DNA of 5,492 bases. Origin: Sedimentisphaerales bacterium (GTDB lineage Bacteria; Planctomycetota; Phycisphaerae; Sedimentisphaerales; SG8-4). The stretch is taken from positions 1-5,492 of the forward strand of contig JAFGCA010000605.1 of NCBI GenBank assembly GCA_016932895.1. Direction: 5' to 3'. The notes under the pieces were generated by a model. It ran no database searches, was not told where the DNA came from, and saw only the letters and a list, made by a program, of their open reading frames with translations. The position numbers and the translations under genes were made by a program. Positions 1-5,483 of this stretch are shown piece after piece (within the stretch, counting starts at the first letter, position 1; each line of letters begins with the position of its first letter).

Positions 1-1
1 G

Positions 2-1078
2 TACAACTCCTGCAAAACGGTCGTGCTGACCCGCAAGGCTGAAGGCCTGTACCAGGGGTTTGCCGAATTCGCAAACGGCAGACGCAGCGGCCTGGTGGTC
101 ACGATCGCGGACGGAAACATCGAATACGCCTTTGTGGCTCCCGCGCCGCCCGGGGAAGGCGAATCCGTGGAGCCCGGGGACGCCGAGGCGCTGCGGGCGA
201 CGCTCGACGAGGTCGAGGTCCTGGCCCGGTGGCAGGAGGCCGAGATCGCCCGGTTGCAGGCGCTATGCCGGGAGGCGGGTCTCGATCCGAATCCGCCCGA
301 GACCGAGGCAGGGGCCGAACCGAACTACGGCGACGTCGCGAGTGCAGCCGACGTCCCGATCGACGCCGGAGAGGCACGAGGCGAAGGCCCGCAGGCATCG
401 CCGGGCCAGGGGCTCGACTTCACCAGTGAGATGTACGGCCGCATTCGAAAGGATATGCCTCGCTCTGAGATAGTCGATCTGCTCGGCGCCGCGGGCGACC
501 GGTTGAGCAGCTCCTACTTCGAGGGGGCCGCCAACGAGGTCTATGCGTGGACGAACGCGGACGACTCCCATATCTGCGTCGTCTTCCGGGACGACAAGGT
601 CCTGGTCAAAACGCAGTTCGGCCTGCCCGGCATCGCTCCAGTCCCCGAGCAAGGCGGACGCAGCCGCACGATAGACGTCGACCAGTTTCGAAACTGGCAA
701 TTGGCCCAGAACCGGGGCGGGCGAACGGTTGCCCTGGGGCTGTCGCTGGGACAGTGGCTGGAGGACGTGTATCGCGTCCTGGAGAGGAAGACGCCGAACG
801 CACCGGCTCAGATCGGCATCGTCGAAGAGCAGGACCAGATCGTCGTCACGGTCACGCGAGACCGCGACGGGAACGGCGAGCACCGCATTTCCCTGCACCT
901 GCGCTACCTGTCGCTCGACGCCGATGATCCGGAGCTCGCCGAGCTGATGGACGCGGAGAAGGTTCTCGTCCCGGCCCGCATGAGCGTCAACGACAGGGTC
1001 AGCGAGAACCCGGTCCAGATCTGGCGGGCGATGGCGGCCCTGGCTGAGTTTCCGATAGACACGCCGGACAATCCCTGA
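2..1078 (+). CDS. Unassigned protein with a BLIP/SmpA-like domain, 5' end outside the window
   Basis: The reading frame is open from base 2 to the TGA at 1076-1078. A GTG at 23 could start it, but the frame stays open to the left edge and no ribosome binding site precedes that GTG, so I treat it as a 3' fragment. Counting from the GTG codon, residues 1-40 look like a small beta-rich unit (GFAEFANGRRSGLVVTIADG). Residues 52-86 are heptad-like and probably a short coiled coil. Residues 88-130 form an acidic, Gly/Ala/Pro-rich linker. Residues 131-201 resemble the repeat of BLIP/SmpA-OmlA-like folds (DUF3862 type): a 'y.ri.kdM...Ei.dLLG' helix, then 'EVYAW', then 'ICVVFRDDKVLVKTQFGL'. Residues 230-351 I do not recognise. 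Such domains generally mediate protein binding, often in the cell envelope, but the N-terminus that would show export is missing. No function can be assigned. The existence of the gene is well supported and the domain assignment is moderate. Confidence 0.8.
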   Translation, partial: YNSCKTVVLTRKAEGLYQGFAEFANGRRSGLVVTIADGNIEYAFVAPAPPGEGESVEPGDAEALRATLDEVEVLARWQEAEIARLQALCREAGLDPNPPETEAGAEPNYGDVASAADVPIDAGEARGEGPQASPGQGLDFTSEMYGRIRKDMPRSEIVDLLGAAGDRLSSSYFEGAANEVYAWTNADDSHICVVFRDDKVLVKTQFGLPGIAPVPEQGGRSRTIDVDQFRNWQLAQNRGGRTVALGLSLGQWLEDVYRVLERKTPNAPAQIGIVEEQDQIVVTVTRDRDGNGEHRISLHLRYLSLDADDPELAELMDAEKVLVPARMSVNDRVSENPVQIWRAMAALAEFPIDTPDNP

Positions 1079-1096
1079 CGAACGCGCCGGCCCACG

Positions 1097-2743
1097 TCAC
1101 TTCTCCAGGATCTGTCCGTCCCGGAGCAATTGGGCTCGGAGTTTCCCGTAGTCCACGTCCTGCACGCCCCGGCCCGAATCCATCGCCAGCGAGGCCGCCG
1201 CAGCGGCGCTCTGACCGAGGATCATGAACACCGGCTCCATGCGAATCGATCCGTACGCGATGTGGGACGAGGAGACGCAGACCGGGACGAGCAGGTTGCT
1301 GCACTGCCCCGGCTTCGGCACGAGCGCCCCGTACGCAACCGCATAGGGCCGCGGCGCCTTGACCCCGACGTCGCCCTCGTTCTGGACGAGGCCCTCGTCG
1401 GTGACGTAGCGCTGCACGTGGTGCGAATCCATCGTGTAGGAGCCCATGCCGACCGGCTCGGGCGTGGCCCGCCGGCCCAAGCAATCGTGCTCGGTCATGA
1501 CGTAGCGACCGATCATCCGCCGAGCCTCGCGAATGTACAACTGGTGCGGCCAGTGCCCGTTGTCGACAAACTCGTCTTTGGCCAGACCCCACTGGCTCAT
1601 TCGCTCGCGAACGTCCGAAGGCACGCGCGGGTCGCTGGCCAGAAAGTACATCAGGCCCTTCTGATACGTCTCGTGCTCAGCGATGATCGCGCCGCGGCGC
1701 TCGTAGGACGCCTCCGGATAATCAAAGTTCGTGCCGATGTTGTCGGTGCTGAAGGGCCCGTGGTTGTTCGTGTCGGTTTTGCCGTTGGGGATGGCGTCGA
1801 ACTTGTTGAAGGTCTCGCGCCAGCCCGTGGCAAAAACGCGCAGCAGTAGCTCGTACTGGCGCCGGTCGTAGCCTGGCGGTTTCGCAAACGGAACCCGGTT
1901 TCCCGCCACCTTCGTCAGGCACATCCGAAAGCAGTACGCCTGAATCCGGCGGTCGCCCTCTCCGTCGGGGCCGGGAGGCTCGCGACTGATGCGAGGCAAC
2001 AATCCACTTGCAGGGTCGCCCGGTACGACGTAGGGATCGACCGGCTCCTTGAAATAGTGCCCGTGATGTCGCGCCTCAGTTTGCACGCCGTTCCAGTGCT
2101 CGCCGTAGAGTGCGTTCGCCTCGCGGCCCACATGGAAGCTAACGCCCGAGGCAGCCATCAGATCGCCCTCGTACGTGGCGTCGATGAAGACCCGGCCCCG
2201 GAAGGTCTTGCCGCTGAGGGTGGAGATCGCGGCGACTCGGCTCCCGTCTTTTTGCACGCCGCCCGTGCGGTCGAGCCACTCGTCGCGAAAGACCGGGACG
2301 TTGTGCTCGGCGATCAGGTCCTCGAAGACCGCCTCGGCCACGTGCGGCTCGAAGACCCACATCGTCCGCTTGTCCCGGTCGATGGCCGGCGCCCCCTGGC
2401 CCCGGTTGCCGAATGCCTCGCGCTGCTGCCACCGCCATGCCTCGGGCCTTTGATAGTGTCGCCAGATGCGATGGTAGAACTCGCGGGCCAGCCCCCCGAT
2501 CACGGATTTGTCCCCCATGTCGGTGAAGCCGAGCCCCCCGCTGCTCAGACCGCCCAGATGTCGCTCCGGGCACACCAGAACGACCGATTTGCCCATGCGT
2601 CGGGCCTGCACGGCGGCGGTCACGGCGGCACTGGTGCCCCCGTAGATCACGATATCGGCTTCTTGACAACGCGCGGCAGCGGCTCTGCCCGGATTCGCCC
2701 GGCCCGCCGACAGCAGCCCCAGCAACAGCAGGAAACGTATCAT
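1097..2743 (-). CDS. Secreted FAD-dependent oxidoreductase (FAD_oxidored family)
   Basis: This is a 548-residue flavoprotein, a normal length for the FAD_oxidored (PF12831-like) family. Residues 1-24 are a Sec-type signal peptide: a short basic N-terminus (MIR), a leucine-rich core, then a small-residue region (AAAA). The mature protein therefore probably acts in the periplasm or outside the cell. The dinucleotide-binding fold begins at residues 30-41 (DIVIYGGTSAAV, a GxGxxA/G variant), followed by GKSVVLV at 51-57. The family block FIDATYEGDLMAASG lies at 187-200. The C-terminal FAD-contacting block (SSSHIAYGSIRMEPVFMILGQSAA) runs from about 491 to 514. The substrate is unknown; relatives often sit with carbohydrate-degradation genes, but nothing nearby supports that. 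An in-frame ATG 18 codons upstream was rejected, because AAGGAG (2753-2758) sits 9 nt before the ATG at 2743 and the signal peptide begins there. The gene is monocistronic here and converges on its left neighbour with 18 bp between stop codons. No sign of a frameshift. Confidence 0.93.
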   Translation of the reverse strand: MIRFLLLLGLLSAGRANPGRAAAARCQEADIVIYGGTSAAVTAAVQARRMGKSVVLVCPERHLGGLSSGGLGFTDMGDKSVIGGLAREFYHRIWRHYQRPEAWRWQQREAFGNRGQGAPAIDRDKRTMWVFEPHVAEAVFEDLIAEHNVPVFRDEWLDRTGGVQKDGSRVAAISTLSGKTFRGRVFIDATYEGDLMAASGVSFHVGREANALYGEHWNGVQTEARHHGHYFKEPVDPYVVPGDPASGLLPRISREPPGPDGEGDRRIQAYCFRMCLTKVAGNRVPFAKPPGYDRRQYELLLRVFATGWRETFNKFDAIPNGKTDTNNHGPFSTDNIGTNFDYPEASYERRGAIIAEHETYQKGLMYFLASDPRVPSDVRERMSQWGLAKDEFVDNGHWPHQLYIREARRMIGRYVMTEHDCLGRRATPEPVGMGSYTMDSHHVQRYVTDEGLVQNEGDVGVKAPRPYAVAYGALVPKPGQCSNLLVPVCVSSSHIAYGSIRMEPVFMILGQSAAAAASLAMDSGRGVQDVDYGKLRAQLLRDGQILEK

Positions 2744-2752
2744 CACGATGAT

Positions 2753-2758
2753 CTCCTT
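2753..2758 (-). promoter_or_regulatory. Shine-Dalgarno site fixing the oxidoreductase start
   Basis: On the - strand this reads AAGGAG, a near-perfect anti-16S match, 9 nt before the ATG at 2741-2743. A GTG immediately upstream (2744-2746) is also within range, but the ATG is preferred. Confidence 0.85.
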
Positions 2759-2762
2759 ACGC

Positions 2763-2800
2763 CCAGTGTATCTTGAACGATCCGATCTTCGTTGCACTGG
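2763..2800 (-). repeat. Nested inverted repeat upstream of the oxidoreductase gene
   Basis: CCAGTG at 2763-2768 is the exact complement of CACTGG at 2795-2800. On the - strand a second 5-bp pairing (AACGA with TCGTT) lies inside, around an 8-nt loop. If transcribed, this would be a two-part leader hairpin ending just upstream of the Shine-Dalgarno. The candidate promoter to its right would start transcription near 2797, inside the outer arm, so the repeat may instead be a DNA-level operator, or chance. Confidence 0.35.
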
Positions 2801-2803
2801 TCG

Positions 2804-2832
2804 AAAATAGTCCCGACCCGGAATCGCTGCAA
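2804..2832 (-). promoter_or_regulatory. Candidate sigma70-type promoter for the oxidoreductase
   Basis: Read on the - strand, a -35-like TTGCAG (2827-2832) and a -10-like TATTTT (2804-2809) are separated by 17 bp. The start would be near 2797, about 54 nt before the oxidoreductase ATG. The match is moderate and made by eye, so it remains tentative. Confidence 0.35.
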
Positions 2833-2895
2833 GCCAAAATCGACGACCTCTCGGGTGGCAGGATATTCACACAGACCTGATCTCGGACTCGGCGT

Positions 2896-2922
2896 ACCCG
2901 TGGTACATATTGAACCACGGGT
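2896..2922. repeat. Perfect 9-9-9 inverted repeat upstream of the ATPase promoter
   Basis: ACCCGTGGT (2896-2904) and ACCACGGGT (2914-2922) are exact reverse complements around a 9-bp AT-rich spacer (2905-2913). The centres of the half-sites lie about 18 bp apart, so they fall on nearly the same DNA face, as expected for a dimeric regulator. The right arm ends 3 bp before the -35 box at 2926. It has no T-run after it and no gene ends nearby, so a terminator is unlikely. It lies in a divergent region and could act on either gene. Confidence 0.6.
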
Positions 2923-2925
2923 TGT

Positions 2926-2954
2926 TTGACGGGGCGTAGCGATTCTGCTACGAT
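2926..2954 (+). promoter_or_regulatory. Sigma70-type promoter of the ATPase-TOPRIM gene
   Basis: TTGACG (2926-2931) and TACGAT (2949-2954) are separated by exactly 17 bp, close to the TTGACA/TATAAT consensus. The expected start is near 2961, giving a leader of about 58 nt before the ATG at 3020. Position, spacing and orientation all fit. Confidence 0.65.
2935..2952. repeat. Operator-like inverted repeat inside the ATPase promoter
   Basis: CGTAGC (2935-2940) and GCTACG (2947-2952) are exact reverse complements around a 6-bp centre. The repeat lies between the -35 and -10 boxes, and its right arm overlaps the first four bases of the -10 box. A protein bound here would block RNA polymerase, so this is a plausible repressor site. 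The binding protein is not identifiable from the window. Confidence 0.5.
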
Positions 2955-3003
2955 ACGCACTGTACAATCGTCGGTCGGGATACCGGCCGGAAACCCGTGT
3001 CAT

Positions 3004-3010
3004 GGGAGGA
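3004..3010 (+). promoter_or_regulatory. Shine-Dalgarno site deciding the ATPase start
   Basis: GGGAGGA precedes three in-frame ATGs at 3002, 3011 and 3020. Only the ATG at 3020 sits at a workable spacing (9 nt). The ATG at 3011 abuts the site and the one at 3002 lies upstream of it. The ATG at 3020 also gives MKLRRVQVKNFR, the usual N-terminus of this ATPase type. Confidence 0.8.
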
Positions 3011-3019
3011 ATGACGAGA

Positions 3020-4903
3020 ATGAAGCTGCGACGCGTGCAAGTGAAAAACTTTCGCTGCATCGAGGATTCCAACGAATTTTCGATTTGCCCGGTGACCTGC
3101 CTGGTCGGCAAGAACGGGGCGGGCAAAACCTCACACCTCGAAGCTATCTACAAGCTGAATCCCGACGTGGAAGAGCTGGCCGATTTCGACGTGCTCATGG
3201 AATATCCGCGGGCCCGCCGGCGGGAGTATCAAAAGAGAGAAGGCGGCGAGCCCGATGACGCGTTGATCACAACGTGGGAGCTCGAAGACGAGGACGTGGC
3301 ACACCTGGAAAACGTCCTGGGTCCCGGGGCCGTCGCGTCGCGCACCGTGGTCATCAAGAAGGGCTACTATCGCGGGCGCAAGTGGTCCGGCGCCCTCGGC
3401 GGCCCGGGCAGCCCGGCCGTGCCCGCCCCGCCCCAACCGACCGGCCCGGAGGCCCCTGCCCAGCCCGGTGATCCGGTACAAACGCCCCCCGCCGCGTCAA
3501 CCGCCGGCGACAACGCCCTTATGGAAAGGCACTTGGGCAAGCTGCTGCCCAAGCTGCTGTACTTCTCCGAGTGGCACATGATGCAGGGACGCATCTCGAT
3601 CGACGCCCTGCTGCAAAGAAAGCAAAAGGGCGAGCTGACCGGTCCGGACCGGGTCTTTCTCGCGCTGCTCGAATTAGGCGGTACGTCCGTGGAGGCCCTG
3701 ACCAGCATCGAGCGATCCGAGGAACTCATCGCTGACCTGGAAGACGCCGCTCGACCCATCACCGAGGAAATCGGCACGTACTGGAGCCAGGAACGCGACC
3801 TGAGGGTCAGCTTCCACCTCTATCCCGGCCGACCGGGAGACCTGAGCCCCTTCGACCGCGGGCTGGTGTTCGAGACGCGTATCGTCAACATGCGAACCAA
3901 TCTGTCCCTCAATTTCGAGGAACGCAGCACGGGCTTCGTCTGGTTCTTCTCTTTCCTCGTGTGGTACTCCGACGTGCGCAAGCGCAACGGGGACAACCTC
4001 CTGGTCCTCCTGGACGACCCGGGCCTGGGCCTGCACGCCAAGGCCCAGTGGGACCTGCTGCGCTACGTGTACGACAAGCTGGCGACCCAGTACCCGTTGA
4101 TTTACACGACCCACTCGCCGTTCATGATTGACCCCGAGAAGATCGCGTGGGTGCGCACCGTAGAGGACATTGTCGAGCACACGCCGGATGGCCGGCCCAA
4201 GTATCTCGGCACCAAGGTCGGCGACGAGGTTCTCAGCACCGACCACGACACCCTCCTGCCTTTGCAGGCGTCGCTGGGATACCGGATCATGCGGGATCTG
4301 TCCGGCAGCAAGAGACTGCTGCTGGTGGAGAAACCGGCCGACGTGTTCTATTTGGAGTGGTTCTCGGCCCGGCTCAACGAACGAGGTCGTTCCGGATTGC
4401 ACCCGGGCTGGACCGTCGTTCCCTGCGGCGACATCGTTCGCTTGGCCACCCTGGCCGGGCTGCTGGCCAACGAGGCCTCGGGCTTTGCCGTGCTGCTGGG
4501 CCTCTCGAAGGAACATCCCGACGTGATGAAGCACCGCACGCTGGCCCGCATGCTGGAGAAGTGCCACGTCTTTCCGCTGAGCCGGTACGCCGAACCGACC
4601 GAAAGCACCATCGAGGACCTGGTCGGACCGCAGATGTACACCACGCTGGTCGACATGGCGTACAAGATACCGCGCAAACAGAGGCTGTCGCGCGCGGTCC
4701 AGATCGCACCGGGCGAGCCCGTGCTCAATGCGATGCAGGAGGCATTTGCGTCGAACCACCCCGCTGCCGGCAACTTCGACCGGACGATCCCGGCCGAGTT
4801 CCTCTTCCGCAGCGCCAACAAGAAGCTCCAGAAGCTGCCCGGCATCGACGAGAGCATGAAGCGGTTTGAAGCGCTCTTCGGCGCTCTCAACGCGTGTCTG
4901 TGA
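3020..4903 (+). CDS. OLD-like AAA/ABC-type ATPase with a degenerate TOPRIM domain
   Basis: This 627-residue protein has the layout of OLD/GajA-like ATPase-nucleases. The N-terminal strand is followed by Walker A (GKNGAGKT, 30-37). The signature-like segment is ERSTGFVWFFSFL (301-313), Walker B is LLVLLDDP (327-334), and the H-loop is TTHSPFM (363-369). A TOPRIM-like region starts at LLLVEKPAD (433-441) and runs to about 550. Family members bind and hydrolyse ATP through the ATPase dimer and cut DNA with metal ions held by TOPRIM acidic residues. Several key positions look changed. Walker B ends in DD rather than DE (D333). The TOPRIM 'EGP.D' is EKPAD. The expected acidic loop after the hydrophobic strand is VLLGLSKE (491-498), with G494 where an aspartate is usual. 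Residues 126-163 are a Gly/Pro/Ala-rich insert inside the ATPase. The start at 3020 follows the GGGAGGA site. The gene stands alone, with no helicase or other defence partner in the window, and converges on the gene to its right. Family assignment is confident, activity is not. Confidence 0.88.
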   Translation: MKLRRVQVKNFRCIEDSNEFSICPVTCLVGKNGAGKTSHLEAIYKLNPDVEELADFDVLMEYPRARRREYQKREGGEPDDALITTWELEDEDVAHLENVLGPGAVASRTVVIKKGYYRGRKWSGALGGPGSPAVPAPPQPTGPEAPAQPGDPVQTPPAASTAGDNALMERHLGKLLPKLLYFSEWHMMQGRISIDALLQRKQKGELTGPDRVFLALLELGGTSVEALTSIERSEELIADLEDAARPITEEIGTYWSQERDLRVSFHLYPGRPGDLSPFDRGLVFETRIVNMRTNLSLNFEERSTGFVWFFSFLVWYSDVRKRNGDNLLVLLDDPGLGLHAKAQWDLLRYVYDKLATQYPLIYTTHSPFMIDPEKIAWVRTVEDIVEHTPDGRPKYLGTKVGDEVLSTDHDTLLPLQASLGYRIMRDLSGSKRLLLVEKPADVFYLEWFSARLNERGRSGLHPGWTVVPCGDIVRLATLAGLLANEASGFAVLLGLSKEHPDVMKHRTLARMLEKCHVFPLSRYAEPTESTIEDLVGPQMYTTLVDMAYKIPRKQRLSRAVQIAPGEPVLNAMQEAFASNHPAAGNFDRTIPAEFLFRSANKKLQKLPGIDESMKRFEALFGALNACL

Positions 4904-4949
4904 GGCGCGAAGAAGGCACACGGTGGGCGGGTTCGTGCGGGCGGATACC

Positions 4950-5147
4950 TCAACCGAGGCTTTCGTCCGTGCTTCCATCGGGCAGCAGGTTGTCCGGGTG
5001 GGCCAAGCCCTGCTGCTCCAACTGGTAGCGCCGGCAATTCGCCCAATGGGAGGCGGACCGGCAGTACTGCTCGGCCCACCGGTCCGTAAGCAGGCCGGCG
5101 CGCTCAAAGCGTCTCAGCGGACACATGTGGTACCATTTACACGCCAT
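4950..5147 (-). CDS. Small four-cysteine protein of a conserved uncharacterised type
   Basis: This is a 65-residue protein that starts MACKWYHMCP. Cysteines stand at residues 3, 9, 29 and 38, flanked by aromatic residues, with an ending of the form 'RYQLEQQG..HPDNLLPDGS'. From memory this matches short orphan proteins of archaea and deep-branching bacteria with the pattern 'CKWY..CP...F...G.L...W...YC......C.RY..E..G..HPD.MLPDG'. Four spaced cysteines suggest a bound metal, either zinc or an iron-sulfur cluster, but no role is established that I know of. The frame stays open upstream to 5348, but the similarity begins at the ATG at 5147, so I start there. The Shine-Dalgarno is weak (GAGCAAG). 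The gene converges on the ATPase gene with 46 bp between them and is divergent to the riboswitch transcript. No terminator hairpin with a T-run is visible in the 46-bp gap. Confidence 0.72.
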   Translation of the reverse strand: MACKWYHMCPLRRFERAGLLTDRWAEQYCRSASHWANCRRYQLEQQGLAHPDNLLPDGSTDESLG

Positions 5148-5188
5148 TTTCTTGCTCGCTAAACGGGAAAACACGTTCCAGGCGTAGA

Positions 5189-5217
5189 AATGTACACGGA
5201 CCGCCTGCCAAACGCAA
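5189..5217 (-). promoter_or_regulatory. Candidate promoter for the four-cysteine protein
   Basis: Read on the - strand, TTGCGT (5212-5217) and TACATT (5189-5194) are 17 bp apart. The start would be near 5182, about 35 nt before the ATG at 5147. The match is moderate and found by eye. Confidence 0.35.
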
Positions 5218-5301
5218 GCGCCCAAAACCGGCACGCCCGGTTGTACCCCTGAAAGAACCCTGCCACCCAGGATTTCGAAAGACGTGCATGTCCACGAACG
5301 A

Positions 5302-5314
5302 TTGAGCGGCTCAA
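5302..5314. repeat. Short palindrome upstream of the riboswitch promoter
   Basis: TTGAGC-G-GCTCAA is a perfect 6-bp inverted repeat around one base. Its right arm ends 7 bp before the -35 box at 5322. It could be a regulator site acting on the riboswitch transcript, but a 13-bp palindrome can occur by chance. Confidence 0.35.
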
Positions 5315-5321
5315 GATTTAC

Positions 5322-5349
5322 TTGATTAAACGATTCGAGGCGATACAAT
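5322..5349 (+). promoter_or_regulatory. Sigma70-type promoter of the riboswitch transcript
   Basis: TTGATT (5322-5327) and TACAAT (5344-5349) are separated by 16 bp, with an upstream AT-rich stretch. The predicted start near 5356 falls at the first base pairs of the riboswitch P1 helix. That agreement strongly supports both calls. Confidence 0.7.
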
Positions 5350-5356
5350 CAGATCG

Positions 5357-5483
5357 GTCGCTAGGGGTGGCCCGCCTGGAGCGGGCCTGAGAAAAGACCC
5401 TCGGAACCTGATCAGGACAAAACACCCGTCGGCCCGAAGTCGGGACGTCGCGGCGGGCGAACAGGCCTGCGTAGGAAAGCGAT
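5357..5483 (+). promoter_or_regulatory. TPP (thi-box) riboswitch aptamer with an extra hairpin in P5/L5
   Basis: The RNA senses thiamine pyrophosphate and normally shuts off thiamine synthesis or transport genes in cis. All conserved blocks are present: CTAGGGGTG (5361-5369), the pyrimidine-binding CTGAGA (5387-5392), ACCCTCGGAACCTGATC (5397-5413) and CTGCGTAGGAAAG (5467-5479). Helices pair as follows: P1 5357-5361/5479-5483, P2 5364-5368/5397-5401, P3 5369-5375/5381-5387 (seven G-C or C-G pairs), P4 5407-5409/5473-5475 and P5 5413-5416/5466-5469. The interval closed by P5 is 49 nt (5417-5465), where the E. coli thiM aptamer has about 6. It contains a 7-bp helix (5425-5431/5451-5457) carrying an inner CCCG/CGGG stem. 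The expression platform and regulated gene lie beyond the right edge. A thiC-like or other thiamine gene is expected but not seen. Confidence 0.96.

Noticed and set aside
263..898. - strand open frame opposite the first gene
   Set aside because: It shows no domain. The + strand frame has a recognisable domain and continuous coding character.
1076..1099. TGACG/CGTCA repeat spanning the two convergent stop codons as a bidirectional terminator
   Set aside because: The stem has only 5 bp around a 14-nt loop and no T-run on either strand. Part of the symmetry simply reflects the two opposing TGA codons.
1130..1849. Open frames on the + strand opposite the oxidoreductase (also 2057-2776)
   Set aside because: They mirror the oxidoreductase codons, are rich in Arg, Ala and His as third-position GC shadows are, and lack ribosome binding sites and motifs.
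2755..3001. Possible small RNA or tRNA gene in the divergent gap
   Set aside because: No cloverleaf, no terminator-like hairpin with a T-run, and the repeats there are better explained as promoter-linked sites.
2743..3126. - strand open frame across the divergent intergenic region
   Set aside because: It overlaps the start of the ATPase gene and both promoter regions, and the product has no recognisable features.
4147..4869. Shifted-frame + strand reading inside the ATPase gene
   Set aside because: It is Arg/Gly/Pro-rich with no motifs, while the main frame carries the H-loop and the TOPRIM-like region over the same bases.
3674..5107. Long - strand open frame (477 codons) opposite the ATPase gene
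   Set aside because: It is antisense to a protein with clear ATPase motifs. Its translation shows no recognisable domain and is the type of spurious frame common in GC-rich DNA.
5281..5292. Near-palindrome GACGTGCATGTC
   Set aside because: It has a symmetric mismatch pair, is short, and is not positioned against a promoter element in an informative way.
5148..5348. N-terminal extension of the four-cysteine protein to 132 residues
   Set aside because: The extension would begin inside the opposing riboswitch promoter, and similarity to the small-protein type begins only at the ATG at 5147.
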